Source: Mycolicibacter heraklionensis (GTDB taxonomy: Bacteria > Actinomycetota > Actinomycetes > Mycobacteriales > Mycobacteriaceae). From it: a stretch of DNA of 64,000 nucleotides. Under the pieces are notes generated by a model. That model saw only the letters and a list, made by a program, of their open reading frames with translations. It was not told where the DNA came from and did not search any database. The DNA lies in assembly GCF_001021505.1 (NCBI RefSeq), contig NZ_LDPO01000017.1, positions 56,091 through 120,090 of the forward strand. The letters are read 5' to 3'. How positions within the stretch are numbered: position 1 is the stretch's first letter; the number at the start of each line of letters is the position of its first letter. A program made the position numbers and the translations under genes. Below, one piece after another: positions 26,137 to 34,787 of this stretch.

Positions 26137-27260
26137 CCCAGCATTCTGTTAGCGATTTGCTGCTGCCGCAGCGCGATACGCGCGCGCCAGTCTTCTTGGG
26201 AAATCTTGTTGTGGTCGTAGAACGGCAGTGCGGCCTGCACCGCGTCGACGTCGATGAGCTCGACGGTGGGGCCGTCCGCCTCGGTCAGCTGCCGCGATAC
26301 CCGCTGCCAGCGGAACTGCAGGAAGCCGCGCCGATGTCCCAGGGTCTCGACCCAGTTGGTCACCCCGGGGTCGGTGTCGGAGACCACGATCCGGATCTTG
26401 CCGTCCGGATCGACTTGCGCCTGAGTGCCGTTCAGCGATGTCTGGTGGTTGATGTAGTCCAGCGAGATGTACCACAGGCTGCCCAACTGGAAACCCAGAT
26501 ACGGCGCATCCGTCACCGGCAGGGTGATGACCAGCGCCTGGCCGGGCTCAAGCTCGTAGTGCCCGGCCGACGAGTATTGGGTCGCCAGACCGCCCGGCGT
26601 GAGCCGCGGCGCCACCATGGTGTTGACCGGCAGATTGAGATAGAACCACTGCGGGAACGCCAGCCAGGTCTTGACCCGGTTGATCAGCTGCTTTCCCGCT
26701 GCCGCGTAACGCTTCTCGATCAGCTGACGGGTCAGCGGCGGCGGCGCGGTGCCTTCGGTGTCGGTCCGGGCGATCGAGAGCGTGCCACGACGGGCGGCCC
26801 AGTCGTTGTAGACCTCGCGGATCACCAGTTGCGCCGGCGTCTTCGGCTGGAAGCGCCAGGTGAAGGTGCCGTCGCCGGCCACATCGAGCTCGCGGTCGTC
26901 GAAGGCCGCCTCACTGGCCGGGACGTTGTCATCGGTGTATTCACCGCCGAGCAGTTGGAAACTCAGGTCGGTCGTGGTTCCCCGGGTGCCACTCACCACG
27001 TAGTCGTTGCCGGGGCGCACCACGGTGCCGAAGTACAGCGTGTCGGGGTTGTCCAACCCCATCTTGGTGAACGGCCCGGTGCCCGACAGCAGGAACGGGT
27101 GGTCGCGTTCGCTGTTGAAGGCGGCGTGCACACACGCCTCGACACCGCCTGCCAGGTATTGCAGGCCCTCGAGCAGGTCAGCCTCGGTCTCGATGTGCGG
27201 GGCCGCGGCAACCAGCTTCTCCGCCTCGGCGATCGCGGCCGAAAGGGGTTCGGAGTACAT
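26133..27260 (-). CDS. DUF1214-domain protein, Rv3531c-like
   Basis: The 375-residue protein has the same length as Rv3531c. Recognisable blocks are DNPDTLYFGTVVRPGNDYVVSG at about 68-90, WRFQPKTPAQLVIREVYNDW at about 140-160, and the DUF1214-like C-terminal part (YSSAGHYELEPGQALVITLP, LGSLWYISLDYINHQTSLNG). Function is unknown; the family is widespread in sterol-degrading actinobacteria. I begin it at ATG 27260. A much longer frame upstream crosses the divergent IclR gene and is a shadow. The promoter region contains a 20-bp palindrome at 27287-27306. Confidence 0.85.
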   Translation of the reverse strand: MYSEPLSAAIAEAEKLVAAAPHIETEADLLEGLQYLAGGVEACVHAAFNSERDHPFLLSGTGPFTKMGLDNPDTLYFGTVVRPGNDYVVSGTRGTTTDLSFQLLGGEYTDDNVPASEAAFDDRELDVAGDGTFTWRFQPKTPAQLVIREVYNDWAARRGTLSIARTDTEGTAPPPLTRQLIEKRYAAAGKQLINRVKTWLAFPQWFYLNLPVNTMVAPRLTPGGLATQYSSAGHYELEPGQALVITLPVTDAPYLGFQLGSLWYISLDYINHQTSLNGTQAQVDPDGKIRIVVSDTDPGVTNWVETLGHRRGFLQFRWQRVSRQLTEADGPTVELIDVDAVQAALPFYDHNKISQEDWRARIALRQQQIANRMLG

Positions 27261-27286
27261 CGCTGCAGCACCTCTCAGATCATTTA

Positions 27287-27306
27287 TCGGTCCAATATTG
27301 GACCGA
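27287..27306. promoter_or_regulatory. Perfect 20-bp palindrome, candidate IclR operator
   Basis: TCGGTCCAATATTGGACCGA is a perfect 20-bp inverted repeat. It lies 26 bp upstream of the Rv3531c-like ATG and 50 bp upstream of the IclR gene's ATG. IclR proteins usually bind such sites in divergent promoters, so it may control both transcripts. No KstR-type site was found here. Confidence 0.65.
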
Positions 27307-27356
27307 GATGGTAGATATCTCGAACCGACTTTAGACGGTCGCGGTAGCATGCTGCA

Positions 27357-28307
27357 ATGGCTGTGCCTGGAGCAGCGGCGTCCGAACAAACGCCAGACCA
27401 ACAAGTCGTGCGGTCGTCCCCGCCGACCGAGCGGGTGGTGACGGTTCTGGACTTTCTGGCCCGCCACCCCGACCAAGGCTTCGGCCTCTCCGAGCTGGCC
27501 CGCCGCACCGGGCTGGCCAAGCCCACCTGCCTGGGCATCGCCAACGCCCTGGCCGACGCCGGCTACCTGACCCGGGACGATCCCGACAAGACCTACCGGC
27601 TCGGGCCGGGCCTGATCTCGCTCGGCCGCGCCGCTCAGCAGGCGCTGCGGGTCGGCCCCGAGGCACGCGAGCAACTGCGACGGCTTTCCGCGGATTTCGC
27701 CACCTCCGTTGCGCTGAGCGCGGTGGTCGACGACCGGATCACGGTGCTGGAGCTGGTCGCGGCACCCAACGCGCATCTGGGCGTTCAGGCCGGCCAGAGT
27801 TATCCGTTCGCTCCGCCGGTCGGGTTGATGTTCGTGCTCTGGGACGACCACGCGTTGGCGGACTGGCTGGCCCGTCAGCCCACCATCCCGCTGCGGTCGG
27901 AGAGCGAGCGACTGCAGCGCGTCATCGACGAATGTCGCGCCGACGGCTACCTGGTCGAGCGACTGACACCGGGCGGCCAACGGCTCTACGGGTTGATGGC
28001 GGGCCTGTCCAGCGATCTGCCCGACGAGCTGCGGGCCCTGCTGGGCGAGCTGGTCTCCGACATCGGCGAGCGGGTGTATCTGCGTGGCGAAGCCGGCGGG
28101 CGGAGGCGCCACGACATCAGCGTGATCTCCGCACCGGTCTACGACCACCACCAACGCCAAGCGATGGTGGTGTCGCTGCACGCCCAGCGAGCACTGACCG
28201 ACGCCGAGATCACCAAGTGGGCGCGCGGGCTGCTGCGGACCGCCGAAGCGCTCACCGCGCAACTCGGCGGAAGCAAGCCCGCACCGCTGTTAGGTTCGGC
28301 GCCATGA
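27357..28307 (+). CDS. IclR-family transcriptional regulator
   Basis: The 316-residue protein has an N-terminal winged helix-turn-helix at about 22-85 (RVVTVLDFLARHP, GLSELARRTGLAKPTCLGI, TYRLGPGLISLG). A C-terminal IclR effector domain follows (ALSAVVDDRITVLELVA, LVERLTPGGQRLYGLMAGLSS, ISAPVYDHHQRQAMVVSLHA). It starts the operon with the SnoaL-like, LLM and EthD genes, the next start overlapping its TGA. A small-molecule effector, perhaps an aromatic or steroid acid, is expected for the family but not visible. Confidence 0.9.
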   Translation: MAVPGAAASEQTPDQQVVRSSPPTERVVTVLDFLARHPDQGFGLSELARRTGLAKPTCLGIANALADAGYLTRDDPDKTYRLGPGLISLGRAAQQALRVGPEAREQLRRLSADFATSVALSAVVDDRITVLELVAAPNAHLGVQAGQSYPFAPPVGLMFVLWDDHALADWLARQPTIPLRSESERLQRVIDECRADGYLVERLTPGGQRLYGLMAGLSSDLPDELRALLGELVSDIGERVYLRGEAGGRRRHDISVISAPVYDHHQRQAMVVSLHAQRALTDAEITKWARGLLRTAEALTAQLGGSKPAPLLGSAP

Positions 28308-28759
28308 CACTGTCGGTCGCCGAGAGACTAGAGCTGTCCGAGCTCGTGCACCGCTACGCCGGCTACGTCGACGCGCGACGATTCGATGAGGTGGCCGAAT
28401 TGTTCACCGCCGACGCCGAACTGGTGCTGCCGGATCCGCCGCATCACCTGGAGCCGTGCGTGCGCCACCGCGGCCACGCCGGCGTGCGAGAAGCGATGTC
28501 GGCCCTGGGCGCGGTGACCCGCACCCACCACGGCATCGTCGGCGAGGTCTACACCGCCGCGACGGCTGACGTGGCGACCGGAGAGATCACCGGGGTCGCG
28601 CATCATTGGATCGAGCACGGCGGCAAGCTGACCGACCACGTCTGGTACCTGCGCTACCGCGATGCCTATCACCGCGTCGGGCAGGGCTGGCGGATCGCGC
28701 AGCGTGCGCTGACCATCGACGCGATCGAGTCCCGATCGGCGCGCCAGGTGCGCTCATGA
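28304..28759 (+). CDS. SnoaL-like polyketide cyclase-fold protein
   Basis: The 151-residue protein has the NTF2-fold SnoaL_4 pattern: ELSELVHRYAGYVDARRFDEVAELFTADAELVLPD, a HRGHAGVREAMSALG block, and TRTHHGIVGEVY with paired histidines. The end is DHVWYLRYRDAYHRVGQGWRIAQRAL. Relatives act as ring hydroxylating dioxygenase small subunits, dehydratases or isomerases. Its ATG overlaps the iclR stop and its TGA overlaps the next ATG, so expression is tightly coupled. Confidence 0.82.
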   Translation: MTLSVAERLELSELVHRYAGYVDARRFDEVAELFTADAELVLPDPPHHLEPCVRHRGHAGVREAMSALGAVTRTHHGIVGEVYTAATADVATGEITGVAHHWIEHGGKLTDHVWYLRYRDAYHRVGQGWRIAQRALTIDAIESRSARQVRS

Positions 28760-29697
28760 CGTCAGCCCAGAAGCCTCAGATCTCTTTTCAGCTGAAGACT
28801 TTCACCGACGACCCCGGCCACAACTGGGGCACCACCCTGGCGCTGGGCGCTGCGATGGACGCCGCGGGCGTGGATCGTGTCGTGGTCTCCGATCACGTGG
28901 TGTTCGGCGAGAACCCCGACGCCTACGCCGACCCCCGGCTCGGTGGCATCGCCGGCGGCCGCCAGCCGACCGGTCCCGACGGTCAGTGGCTGGACCCGGT
29001 GATCGTGCTGACCGCGCTGGCCGCAACCACCACCCGCATCCGCTTGGGCACTGCGGTGTTGCTGGCGGCACTGCGCCGACCGGCGGTGCTGGCCAAGGAG
29101 CTGGCCACCCTGGACGTGCTGTCGGGAGGACGGCTGGATCTCGGCGTGGGCGTCGGCTGGCAGCGCGAGGAGTACGAGGCCGCCGGACTGCCGTTCGAGC
29201 GCCGCGGGCGACTCCTGGACCACACCCTGGAGGTGTGCCAGACCCTGTGGACTCGGCAGCGCAGTAGCTACGCGTCCCCGGAGTTGTCTTTCGAGAACAT
29301 TCACCAGATGCCCAAACCCGTTACGCCCGGCGGGGTTCCGATCTGGGTGAGTGGCACCGTCAACGACGCGGTGGCGCGCCGGCTGGCCCGGTTCGGCTCC
29401 GGCTGGATCCCGTGGGGCCCTGCCATGCGCGACCCGGCCGGCGCCATCGCGGCCATGAAGGACCGCGTCGCCGCACTCGGCGGCGATCCGACCGGCCTGC
29501 AGGTGCTGGGCCACGCCACCACCGCCAAGAAGCCGGACGGCTCACTGGACACCGACGCCACCGCCGCCTCCGCGCCGGCGCTGGTGGCCGCCGGGGTCAC
29601 CGATGTGCGGGTCACCTGCTCGCTGCCGAAGGACATCGGCCGGGCCACTGATCTGCTTCGCGAACTCGTCGAGGCGTTCCGCGCCGCAACCGGTTAA
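28756..29697 (+). CDS. LLM-class F420-dependent oxidoreductase
   Basis: The 313-residue protein has the luciferase-like TIM barrel: AAMDAAGVDRVVVSDHVVFGENP at about 35-57, TTRIRLGTAVLLAALRRPAVLAKELATLDVLSGGRLDLGVGVGWQREEYEAAG at about 95-150, and VPIWVSG. This arrangement suits F420 or FMN. The gene overlaps the SnoaL stop (ATGA). With EthD and SnoaL neighbours it probably forms a small oxygenase or reductase pathway induced through IclR; the substrate is unknown. Confidence 0.87.
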   Translation: MTSAQKPQISFQLKTFTDDPGHNWGTTLALGAAMDAAGVDRVVVSDHVVFGENPDAYADPRLGGIAGGRQPTGPDGQWLDPVIVLTALAATTTRIRLGTAVLLAALRRPAVLAKELATLDVLSGGRLDLGVGVGWQREEYEAAGLPFERRGRLLDHTLEVCQTLWTRQRSSYASPELSFENIHQMPKPVTPGGVPIWVSGTVNDAVARRLARFGSGWIPWGPAMRDPAGAIAAMKDRVAALGGDPTGLQVLGHATTAKKPDGSLDTDATAASAPALVAAGVTDVRVTCSLPKDIGRATDLLRELVEAFRAATG

Positions 29698-29707
29698 GGA
29701 GACATCG

Positions 29708-30427
29708 ATGGAAAAGGTCATGATCGTCGCGCGGACAGCCGATTTCAGCGACCAATGGTGCCAGAAACTGCGCGGTCCGATCGCGGCGAAGCTGCTGGAT
29801 CTGGGGCTGCCGGGCGTCGTGGTCAACGTACGCGACGAGCCGGTGCGCGATTCCATGATGACCCTGACGACGCTGGATCCGCCGGCAGCGGCCATCATCA
29901 GCCTGTGGACCCAGCAGTACTACGGTGAAGCGACCCGCACCGCCATCGCACTGATCGAAGCCGAATCTGATTCGGCGGCAGCGTATCTGGTGACCGAATC
30001 GATGCCCATGCCACCGCCGGATCTCGGCGAGGGCCGCCGCACCCGGGGTCTGGCCAATGTGGCGTTACTGCGCCGGCCGGCCGATTTGGACGAGGCGACC
30101 TGGCTGCACCGCTGGCACATCGACCACACCCAGGTCGCCACCGACACCCAGGCGACCTTCGGCTACACCCAGAATGTGGTGATCCGCCCGCTCACCGCGG
30201 ACGCACCCCGCATCGACGCCATTGTCGAGGAGCTGTTCCCCGACGAGGCGGTGTCAGACCCGTACGCGTTCTACGGCGCGGCCGACCAGGCCGACCTCAC
30301 CGACCGGGTGAGCCGGATGATCGCCAGCGTCAGCGCGTTCGGCGCGCACCTGAACATCGACACGGTGCCCACCAGCCGCTATGTGTTCCGGTCGCCGTTC
30401 CTCACACACACTGCTGGGACAGCGTGA
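29708..30427 (+). CDS. EthD-domain protein
   Basis: The 239-residue protein has a dimeric alpha+beta barrel pattern: a C-terminal EthD-like half with VALLRRPADLDEATWLHRWHIDHTQVA, followed by FGYTQNVVIRPL. The N-terminal half (VMIVARTADFSDQWCQKLRGPIAAKLL) may be a second degenerate copy. EthD domains accompany oxygenases that degrade ethers and polyketides. It has AAGGAGAC upstream of ATG 29708 and closes the IclR operon. Its last 26 bp overlap the convergent hemophore-like gene. Confidence 0.8.
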   Translation: MEKVMIVARTADFSDQWCQKLRGPIAAKLLDLGLPGVVVNVRDEPVRDSMMTLTTLDPPAAAIISLWTQQYYGEATRTAIALIEAESDSAAAYLVTESMPMPPPDLGEGRRTRGLANVALLRRPADLDEATWLHRWHIDHTQVATDTQATFGYTQNVVIRPLTADAPRIDAIVEELFPDEAVSDPYAFYGAADQADLTDRVSRMIASVSAFGAHLNIDTVPTSRYVFRSPFLTHTAGTA

Positions 30428-30671
30428 TCAGGGCCTGCCGCACGTCGGGGTGCCGTTGCAGGTAGGACAGCACCGGATCCGGCGCTCCCGGGTCTTCCTG
30501 CTTCCCCCGATGCGACAGGTTGTTCTTGACGTCGGGATGCCGCTTCAAGTACGAGTCGACGGAGTTGCCGACGGTCTGGTCGCACTGCTGCGGTGCGGCG
30601 TTGGCCACCGGTGTCAGTACCCCGGCCACGCTCAGCAAGCCGACCGCGATCGCTCGAGTAATACCGCTCAT
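30402..30671 (-). CDS. Secreted hemophore-like (MHB-type) small protein
   Basis: This 89-residue preprotein has an N-terminal signal peptide: MSGITRAIAVGLLSVAGVL with cleavage likely after ANA at about 25. The mature part has one Cys near each end (QQCDQTV and SQQCV), fitting a disulfide. Two similar segments, SYLKRHPDVKNNL and SYLQRHPDVRQAL, suggest an internal duplication. This matches the mycobacterial heme-binding protein family related to Rv0203. It likely acts outside the membrane in heme capture, though binding residues cannot be confirmed. It overlaps the convergent EthD gene by 26 bp. Confidence 0.75.
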   Translation of the reverse strand: MSGITRAIAVGLLSVAGVLTPVANAAPQQCDQTVGNSVDSYLKRHPDVKNNLSHRGKQEDPGAPDPVLSYLQRHPDVRQALITLSQQCV

Positions 30672-30691
30672 CACTCGACGGTACCCGCGTT

Positions 30692-32776
30692 TCAGTTCAC
30701 GCTGGCCAGGGCGAACGGCAGGACCTGCGGCGCACCGGCAGCACGCAACACCCGGGCCGCCATCGTCAGCGTCCACCCGGTGTCGGTCACGTCGTCGACC
30801 AACAGCACCGGGCCGATATCGACCGGTAGTTCCGCCGGCGGCAGCCAGCAACCCTGCAAGGCGGCGACCCGATAGGCGGAGTTCGCGGCGGTCGCCGCCC
30901 TCCGCCCAGGCGCGTACCGCAAGGTGTCCAAGCGGGTCAGACGGCCCAGCTCGGCCAGCCGGTCGGTCAGCGAACCGATCAACACCGGGTGCGTCGCCGA
31001 ATCCAGGCCCAGCACCGCGGTCGGCCGCTGCCGCCACTCCCAGCCGGCAAGCACACTCACGGCCGCGCGCACCACCTCCTCGGGCACCTCGCCGTCCGGC
31101 TCGTCGAGCAGCCGCCGCAGCCGCGCACCCCAGCCCAGATCGGTGAGCCGGCCGATGACCCGGCCCGGCTCCGGCCCGTCGGTGATCCGGCCGGACAGTT
31201 CGACGCCGAGCTGCGCCAGGCCCGACGGCCACTGCCGCCGCGGCGTGATCTCCACGCCGGGACGCATCAGCCGCTCCCGGGTGGCCGCGGCAGCGGCGGG
31301 ATCCACCGCGGCGTCAAACCGCGACCCGGCGCAGTTGTCGCACCGCCCGCAACGCTCCCCCGCCTGCAGCTCGGGGTCATTGAGCTGGGCACGCAGGAAA
31401 CTCATCCGGCAGCCGTCGGTGGCCTGGTAGTCCAGCATCGCCTGCTGCTCGGCCCGGCGCAGCTCATCGAGTTTGCGGTAACGCTGCTCGTCGTAGCTCC
31501 ACTGGGCGCCGGTGCCCAGCCAGCCGCCCTTGACTCGGCGCACCGCGCCGTCGACGTCGAGGACTTTGAGCACCATCTCCAACCGCGACCGGTTCAGGTC
31601 GACCCGGGCTTCCAGCGCCGGCGTCGACAGTGGCTGATCGGGCGACAGTTCGCCGATCACCTTGCGCACCAAGGACTCCGCGGGGAAGGCCAGTGATGCG
31701 AAGTAGCGCCAGATGTCCTGGTCCTCGGTGCCGGGCAGCAGGATCACCTCGGCGCTGGCCGTGGCGCGCCCGGCCCGACCGACCTGCTGGTAGTAGGCGA
31801 TCGGCGAGGACGGCGCACCCAGGTGCACGACGAATCCCAGGTCGGGCTTGTCGAATCCCATGCCCAGCGCCGACGTGGCGATCAGCGCTTTGACCCGATT
31901 GGCCAGCAGATCGGCCTCGAGTTGCTCGCGATCGGCCGCGTCGGTCGAACCGGTGTAGGCGGCCACCGCGAACCCCTGAGCACGCAGGTCGGCGGCCACA
32001 TCGTGGGCTTGGGCCACGGTGAGCGTGTAGACGATGCCGGAGCCGGGCAGCTGCTGAAGGTGCGCGCCGATCCAGGCGGCCCGCTGCGCCGGACCGCCGG
32101 CGGCCACCACCGACATCCGCAACGACTCGCGGTCCAGGCCACCGCGCAGCACCAGGGTGTCGCCACCGCCGACCCCGAGCTGGCCGGCGACATCGGCGAC
32201 CACCCGGTCATTGGCGGTCGCCGTGGTCGCCAGCACCGGGATGTCGGCGCCGAGCTCGGCGATCAGCGTGCGGATACGCCGGTAGTCCGGCCGGAAATCA
32301 TGCCCCCAGTCCGACACGCAGTGCGCCTCGTCGACCACGACCAGCCCGGCCCGGGCCGCCAGCGCCGGCAGCACCTCATCGCGGAAGTCGGGGTTATTGA
32401 GCCGCTCCGGGCTGACCAGCAGCACGTCCAGCTCGCCCGCGGTCACCCGGCGTTGCACGTCGGCCCACTCGGTCACGTTGGACGAGTTGATGGTGGCCGC
32501 GTGCACGCCGGCCCGCTCCGCGGCCGCGACCTGGTTGCGCATCAACGCCAGCAGCGGCGAGACGATCACCGTCGGACCGTACCCACCCGCACGCAGCAGC
32601 TTCGCCGCGATGAAGTACACCGCCGACTTGCCCCAGCCGGTGCGCTGCACCACCAGTGCGCGGCGGCGCCCAACGACCAGCGCCTCGATCGCGGCCCACT
32701 GGTCGTCGCGCAGCAGCGCCTGCGGTCCGGCCAGCTGTTCCAGAATCGCCTGGGCGTCGGCGCGCGTCGAGCTCAC
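30692..32776 (-). CDS. RecQ-type DNA helicase with C-terminal phosphoribosyltransferase-like domain
   Basis: The 694-residue protein has SF2 helicase motifs: QRTGWGKSAVYF (motif I), VVVDEAHCVSDWGHDFRPDYRRI (DEAH box and aromatic-rich loop) and QQVGRAGRA (motif VI). The RecQ zinc-binding cysteines follow at about 430-460 (GCRMSFL, ERCGRCDNCAG). The last ~150 residues end with LLVDDVTDTGWTLTMAARVLRAAGA, the PRPP-binding loop of type I phosphoribosyltransferases. Such fusions occur in actinobacteria; their job is unclear. Start is GTG at 32776. The gene is unrelated to sterol use and separates the IclR block from hsaF. Confidence 0.88.
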   Translation of the reverse strand: MSSTRADAQAILEQLAGPQALLRDDQWAAIEALVVGRRRALVVQRTGWGKSAVYFIAAKLLRAGGYGPTVIVSPLLALMRNQVAAAERAGVHAATINSSNVTEWADVQRRVTAGELDVLLVSPERLNNPDFRDEVLPALAARAGLVVVDEAHCVSDWGHDFRPDYRRIRTLIAELGADIPVLATTATANDRVVADVAGQLGVGGGDTLVLRGGLDRESLRMSVVAAGGPAQRAAWIGAHLQQLPGSGIVYTLTVAQAHDVAADLRAQGFAVAAYTGSTDAADREQLEADLLANRVKALIATSALGMGFDKPDLGFVVHLGAPSSPIAYYQQVGRAGRATASAEVILLPGTEDQDIWRYFASLAFPAESLVRKVIGELSPDQPLSTPALEARVDLNRSRLEMVLKVLDVDGAVRRVKGGWLGTGAQWSYDEQRYRKLDELRRAEQQAMLDYQATDGCRMSFLRAQLNDPELQAGERCGRCDNCAGSRFDAAVDPAAAAATRERLMRPGVEITPRRQWPSGLAQLGVELSGRITDGPEPGRVIGRLTDLGWGARLRRLLDEPDGEVPEEVVRAAVSVLAGWEWRQRPTAVLGLDSATHPVLIGSLTDRLAELGRLTRLDTLRYAPGRRAATAANSAYRVAALQGCWLPPAELPVDIGPVLLVDDVTDTGWTLTMAARVLRAAGAPQVLPFALASVN

Positions 32777-32809
32777 AGCCCCATCGTGCCGGACCGCCCC
32801 GACAACCGG

Positions 32810-33838
32810 TTACTTCGCAGCCCGCTCCCGCTGGATCTCCAGCGCGATGTCGATGAGCTGGTCCTCCTGGCCGCCGATCAGCTTGCGCTGCCCGGCCCGG
32901 TGCAGCAGCTCGTGGGCGGGCACGCCGTAGCGCTCGCCCTGGCGCACCGCGTGCTTGAGGAAGCTGGAGTACACCCCGGAGTAGCCCATGATCAGCGCGT
33001 TGCGGTCCAGCACGCACTCGGCCGGCATGGCCGGGCGCACCACCTCCTCGGCGGCGTCGGCGATGTCGAAGAAGTCGATGCCGGTCTTGATCCCGACCTT
33101 GTCGAACACCCCGATCAGCGCCTCGACCGGGGCGTTGCCGGCGCCCGCGCCGAACCGGCGCACCGAGCCGTCGATCTGCTTGGCCCCGGCCCGCACCGCC
33201 TCCAGGGAGTTGGCGACGCCGAGCCCGAGGTTCTCATGGCCGTGGAAGCCCACCTGGGCGTCGTCACCGAGCTCGGCGACCAGCGCGGCCACCCGATCCC
33301 GGACGCCTTCGAGCACCAGCGCGCCGGCGGAGTCCACCACGTACACGCACTGGCAGCCGGCGTCAGCCATGATGCGGGCCTGGCCGGCCAGCTTCTCCGG
33401 GGAGACGGTGTGGGCCATCATCAAGAACCCGACGGTCTCCAGGCCCAGCTCCCGGGCCAAGCCGAAGTGCTGGATGGAGACGTCGGCCTCGGTGCAGTGG
33501 GTGGCGATCCGGCAGATCTCGCCGCCGTTGCCCTGCGCCTCCTTCATGTCTTCCTTGGTGGCCACGCCGGGCAACATCAGGAAGGCGATCTTGGCGTCCT
33601 TGGCGGTCTGCGCCGCGAGCTTGATCAGCTCCTGGTCGGGCGTCTTGGAGAACCCGTAGTTGAAGCTCGACCCGCCCAGCCCGTCGCCGTGGGTCACCTC
33701 GATCACCGGCACGCCGGCGGCGTCGATCGCGGCGACGATCGCCGAAACCTCCTCGGGGGTGAACTGGTGGCGCTTGTGGTGCGAACCGTCCCGCAGCGAG
33801 GTGTCGGTGATCCGCACATCGAAGATGTGGTCGCTCAT
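32810..33838 (-). CDS. hsaF: 4-hydroxy-2-oxovalerate/oxohexanoate aldolase HsaF
   Basis: The 342-residue TIM-barrel protein matches HsaF (Rv3534c). The start has RITDTSLRDGSHHKRHQFT, the HMGL-like metal and catalytic region, then GFHGHENLGLGVANSLEAV with two metal-site histidines. It cleaves 4-hydroxy-2-oxohexanoate to pyruvate and propionaldehyde at the end of steroid ring degradation. It works in complex with HsaG, which takes the channelled aldehyde. Its ATG overlaps the hsaG stop (ATGA), giving translational coupling. Confidence 0.94.
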   Translation of the reverse strand: MSDHIFDVRITDTSLRDGSHHKRHQFTPEEVSAIVAAIDAAGVPVIEVTHGDGLGGSSFNYGFSKTPDQELIKLAAQTAKDAKIAFLMLPGVATKEDMKEAQGNGGEICRIATHCTEADVSIQHFGLARELGLETVGFLMMAHTVSPEKLAGQARIMADAGCQCVYVVDSAGALVLEGVRDRVAALVAELGDDAQVGFHGHENLGLGVANSLEAVRAGAKQIDGSVRRFGAGAGNAPVEALIGVFDKVGIKTGIDFFDIADAAEEVVRPAMPAECVLDRNALIMGYSGVYSSFLKHAVRQGERYGVPAHELLHRAGQRKLIGGQEDQLIDIALEIQRERAAK

Positions 33839-34767
33839 TTCGCTCCTCCAGCCTTTGCTGCCGCCATCTCGCGGGCGATCTCCTCGCCGACCTTGGTGGC
33901 CGCGGCGGTCATGATGTCCAGGTTGCCCGCATAGGGCGGCAGGTAATCGCCGGCGCCCTCGACTTCGACGAACGTGGTGACCACCGCGCGCCCACCGGAG
34001 TTCAGCGACGGCTCGTCGAACTGCGGCTCGTTGAGCAGCCGGTAGCCCGGCACGTAGGTCTGCACCTGTTCCACCACGGACAGGATCGACTTGGTGATCG
34101 CGTCGCGGTCAACGTCCTCGGGGATCTGGCAGAAGATGGTGTCGCGCATGATCATCGGCGGGTCGGCCGGGTTCAGGATGATGATCGCCTTGCCCTTTTG
34201 CGCGCCGCCGATAGTCTCCACCCCACGAGAGGTGGTCTTGGTGAACTCGTCAATGTTGGCCCGGGTGCCCGGTCCGGCCGAGACGCTGGCGACGCTGGCC
34301 ACGATCTCCGCATACGGCACGGTGCCGCCCTGCTCTTTGACCGCGCGGGTGACCGCGTACACGATCGGGATGGTGGCCTGGCCACCGCAGGTGATCATGT
34401 TGACGTTCGGCGCGTCGACGTGTTCGTGCAGGTTTGCCGGCGGGATCACCGCCGGGCCCACCGCGGCCGGGGTCAGGTCGATGGCCCGGATACCGGCGGC
34501 CTCGTACTTGGGCGCGTACGCCTTGTGCACGTAGGCGCTGGTGGCCTCGAAGACGAAGTCCGGCTTCTCATCCAGGGCGAGCAGCCAGTCCGCCCCCTCG
34601 GCGGAGGTCTCCAGGCCCAGCTTGCGGGCTCGGGCCAGACCCTCGCTGTCCGGGTCGATGCCGATCATCCAGCGCGGCTCCAGCCACTCCGAACGCAGCA
34701 GTTTGTACAGCAGGTCGGTGCTGATGTTGCCCGACCCGACGATCGCGACTGAGGCTTTGGCAGCCAT
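33835..34767 (-). CDS. hsaG: Acylating propionaldehyde dehydrogenase HsaG
   Basis: The 310-residue protein matches HsaG (Rv3535c): a Rossmann N-terminus (AIVGSGNISTDLLYKL), the active-site MITCGGQATIPIVYAV with the catalytic Cys at about 130, and the C-terminal dimer-forming region. It oxidises the aldehyde from HsaF to propionyl-CoA with NAD+ and CoA. It sits 20 bp downstream of hsaE and overlaps hsaF, and is expressed from the KstR-type promoter ahead of hsaE. Confidence 0.94.
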   Translation of the reverse strand: MAAKASVAIVGSGNISTDLLYKLLRSEWLEPRWMIGIDPDSEGLARARKLGLETSAEGADWLLALDEKPDFVFEATSAYVHKAYAPKYEAAGIRAIDLTPAAVGPAVIPPANLHEHVDAPNVNMITCGGQATIPIVYAVTRAVKEQGGTVPYAEIVASVASVSAGPGTRANIDEFTKTTSRGVETIGGAQKGKAIIILNPADPPMIMRDTIFCQIPEDVDRDAITKSILSVVEQVQTYVPGYRLLNEPQFDEPSLNSGGRAVVTTFVEVEGAGDYLPPYAGNLDIMTAAATKVGEEIAREMAAAKAGGAK

Positions 34768-34787
34768 GAACGCTCCTCTATTCGAAT

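Noticed and set aside
27261..28262. N-terminal extension of the DUF1214 protein giving about 709 residues
   Set aside because: The extension crosses the divergent IclR gene and its operator in antisense. The family length of 375 is met exactly from ATG 27260.
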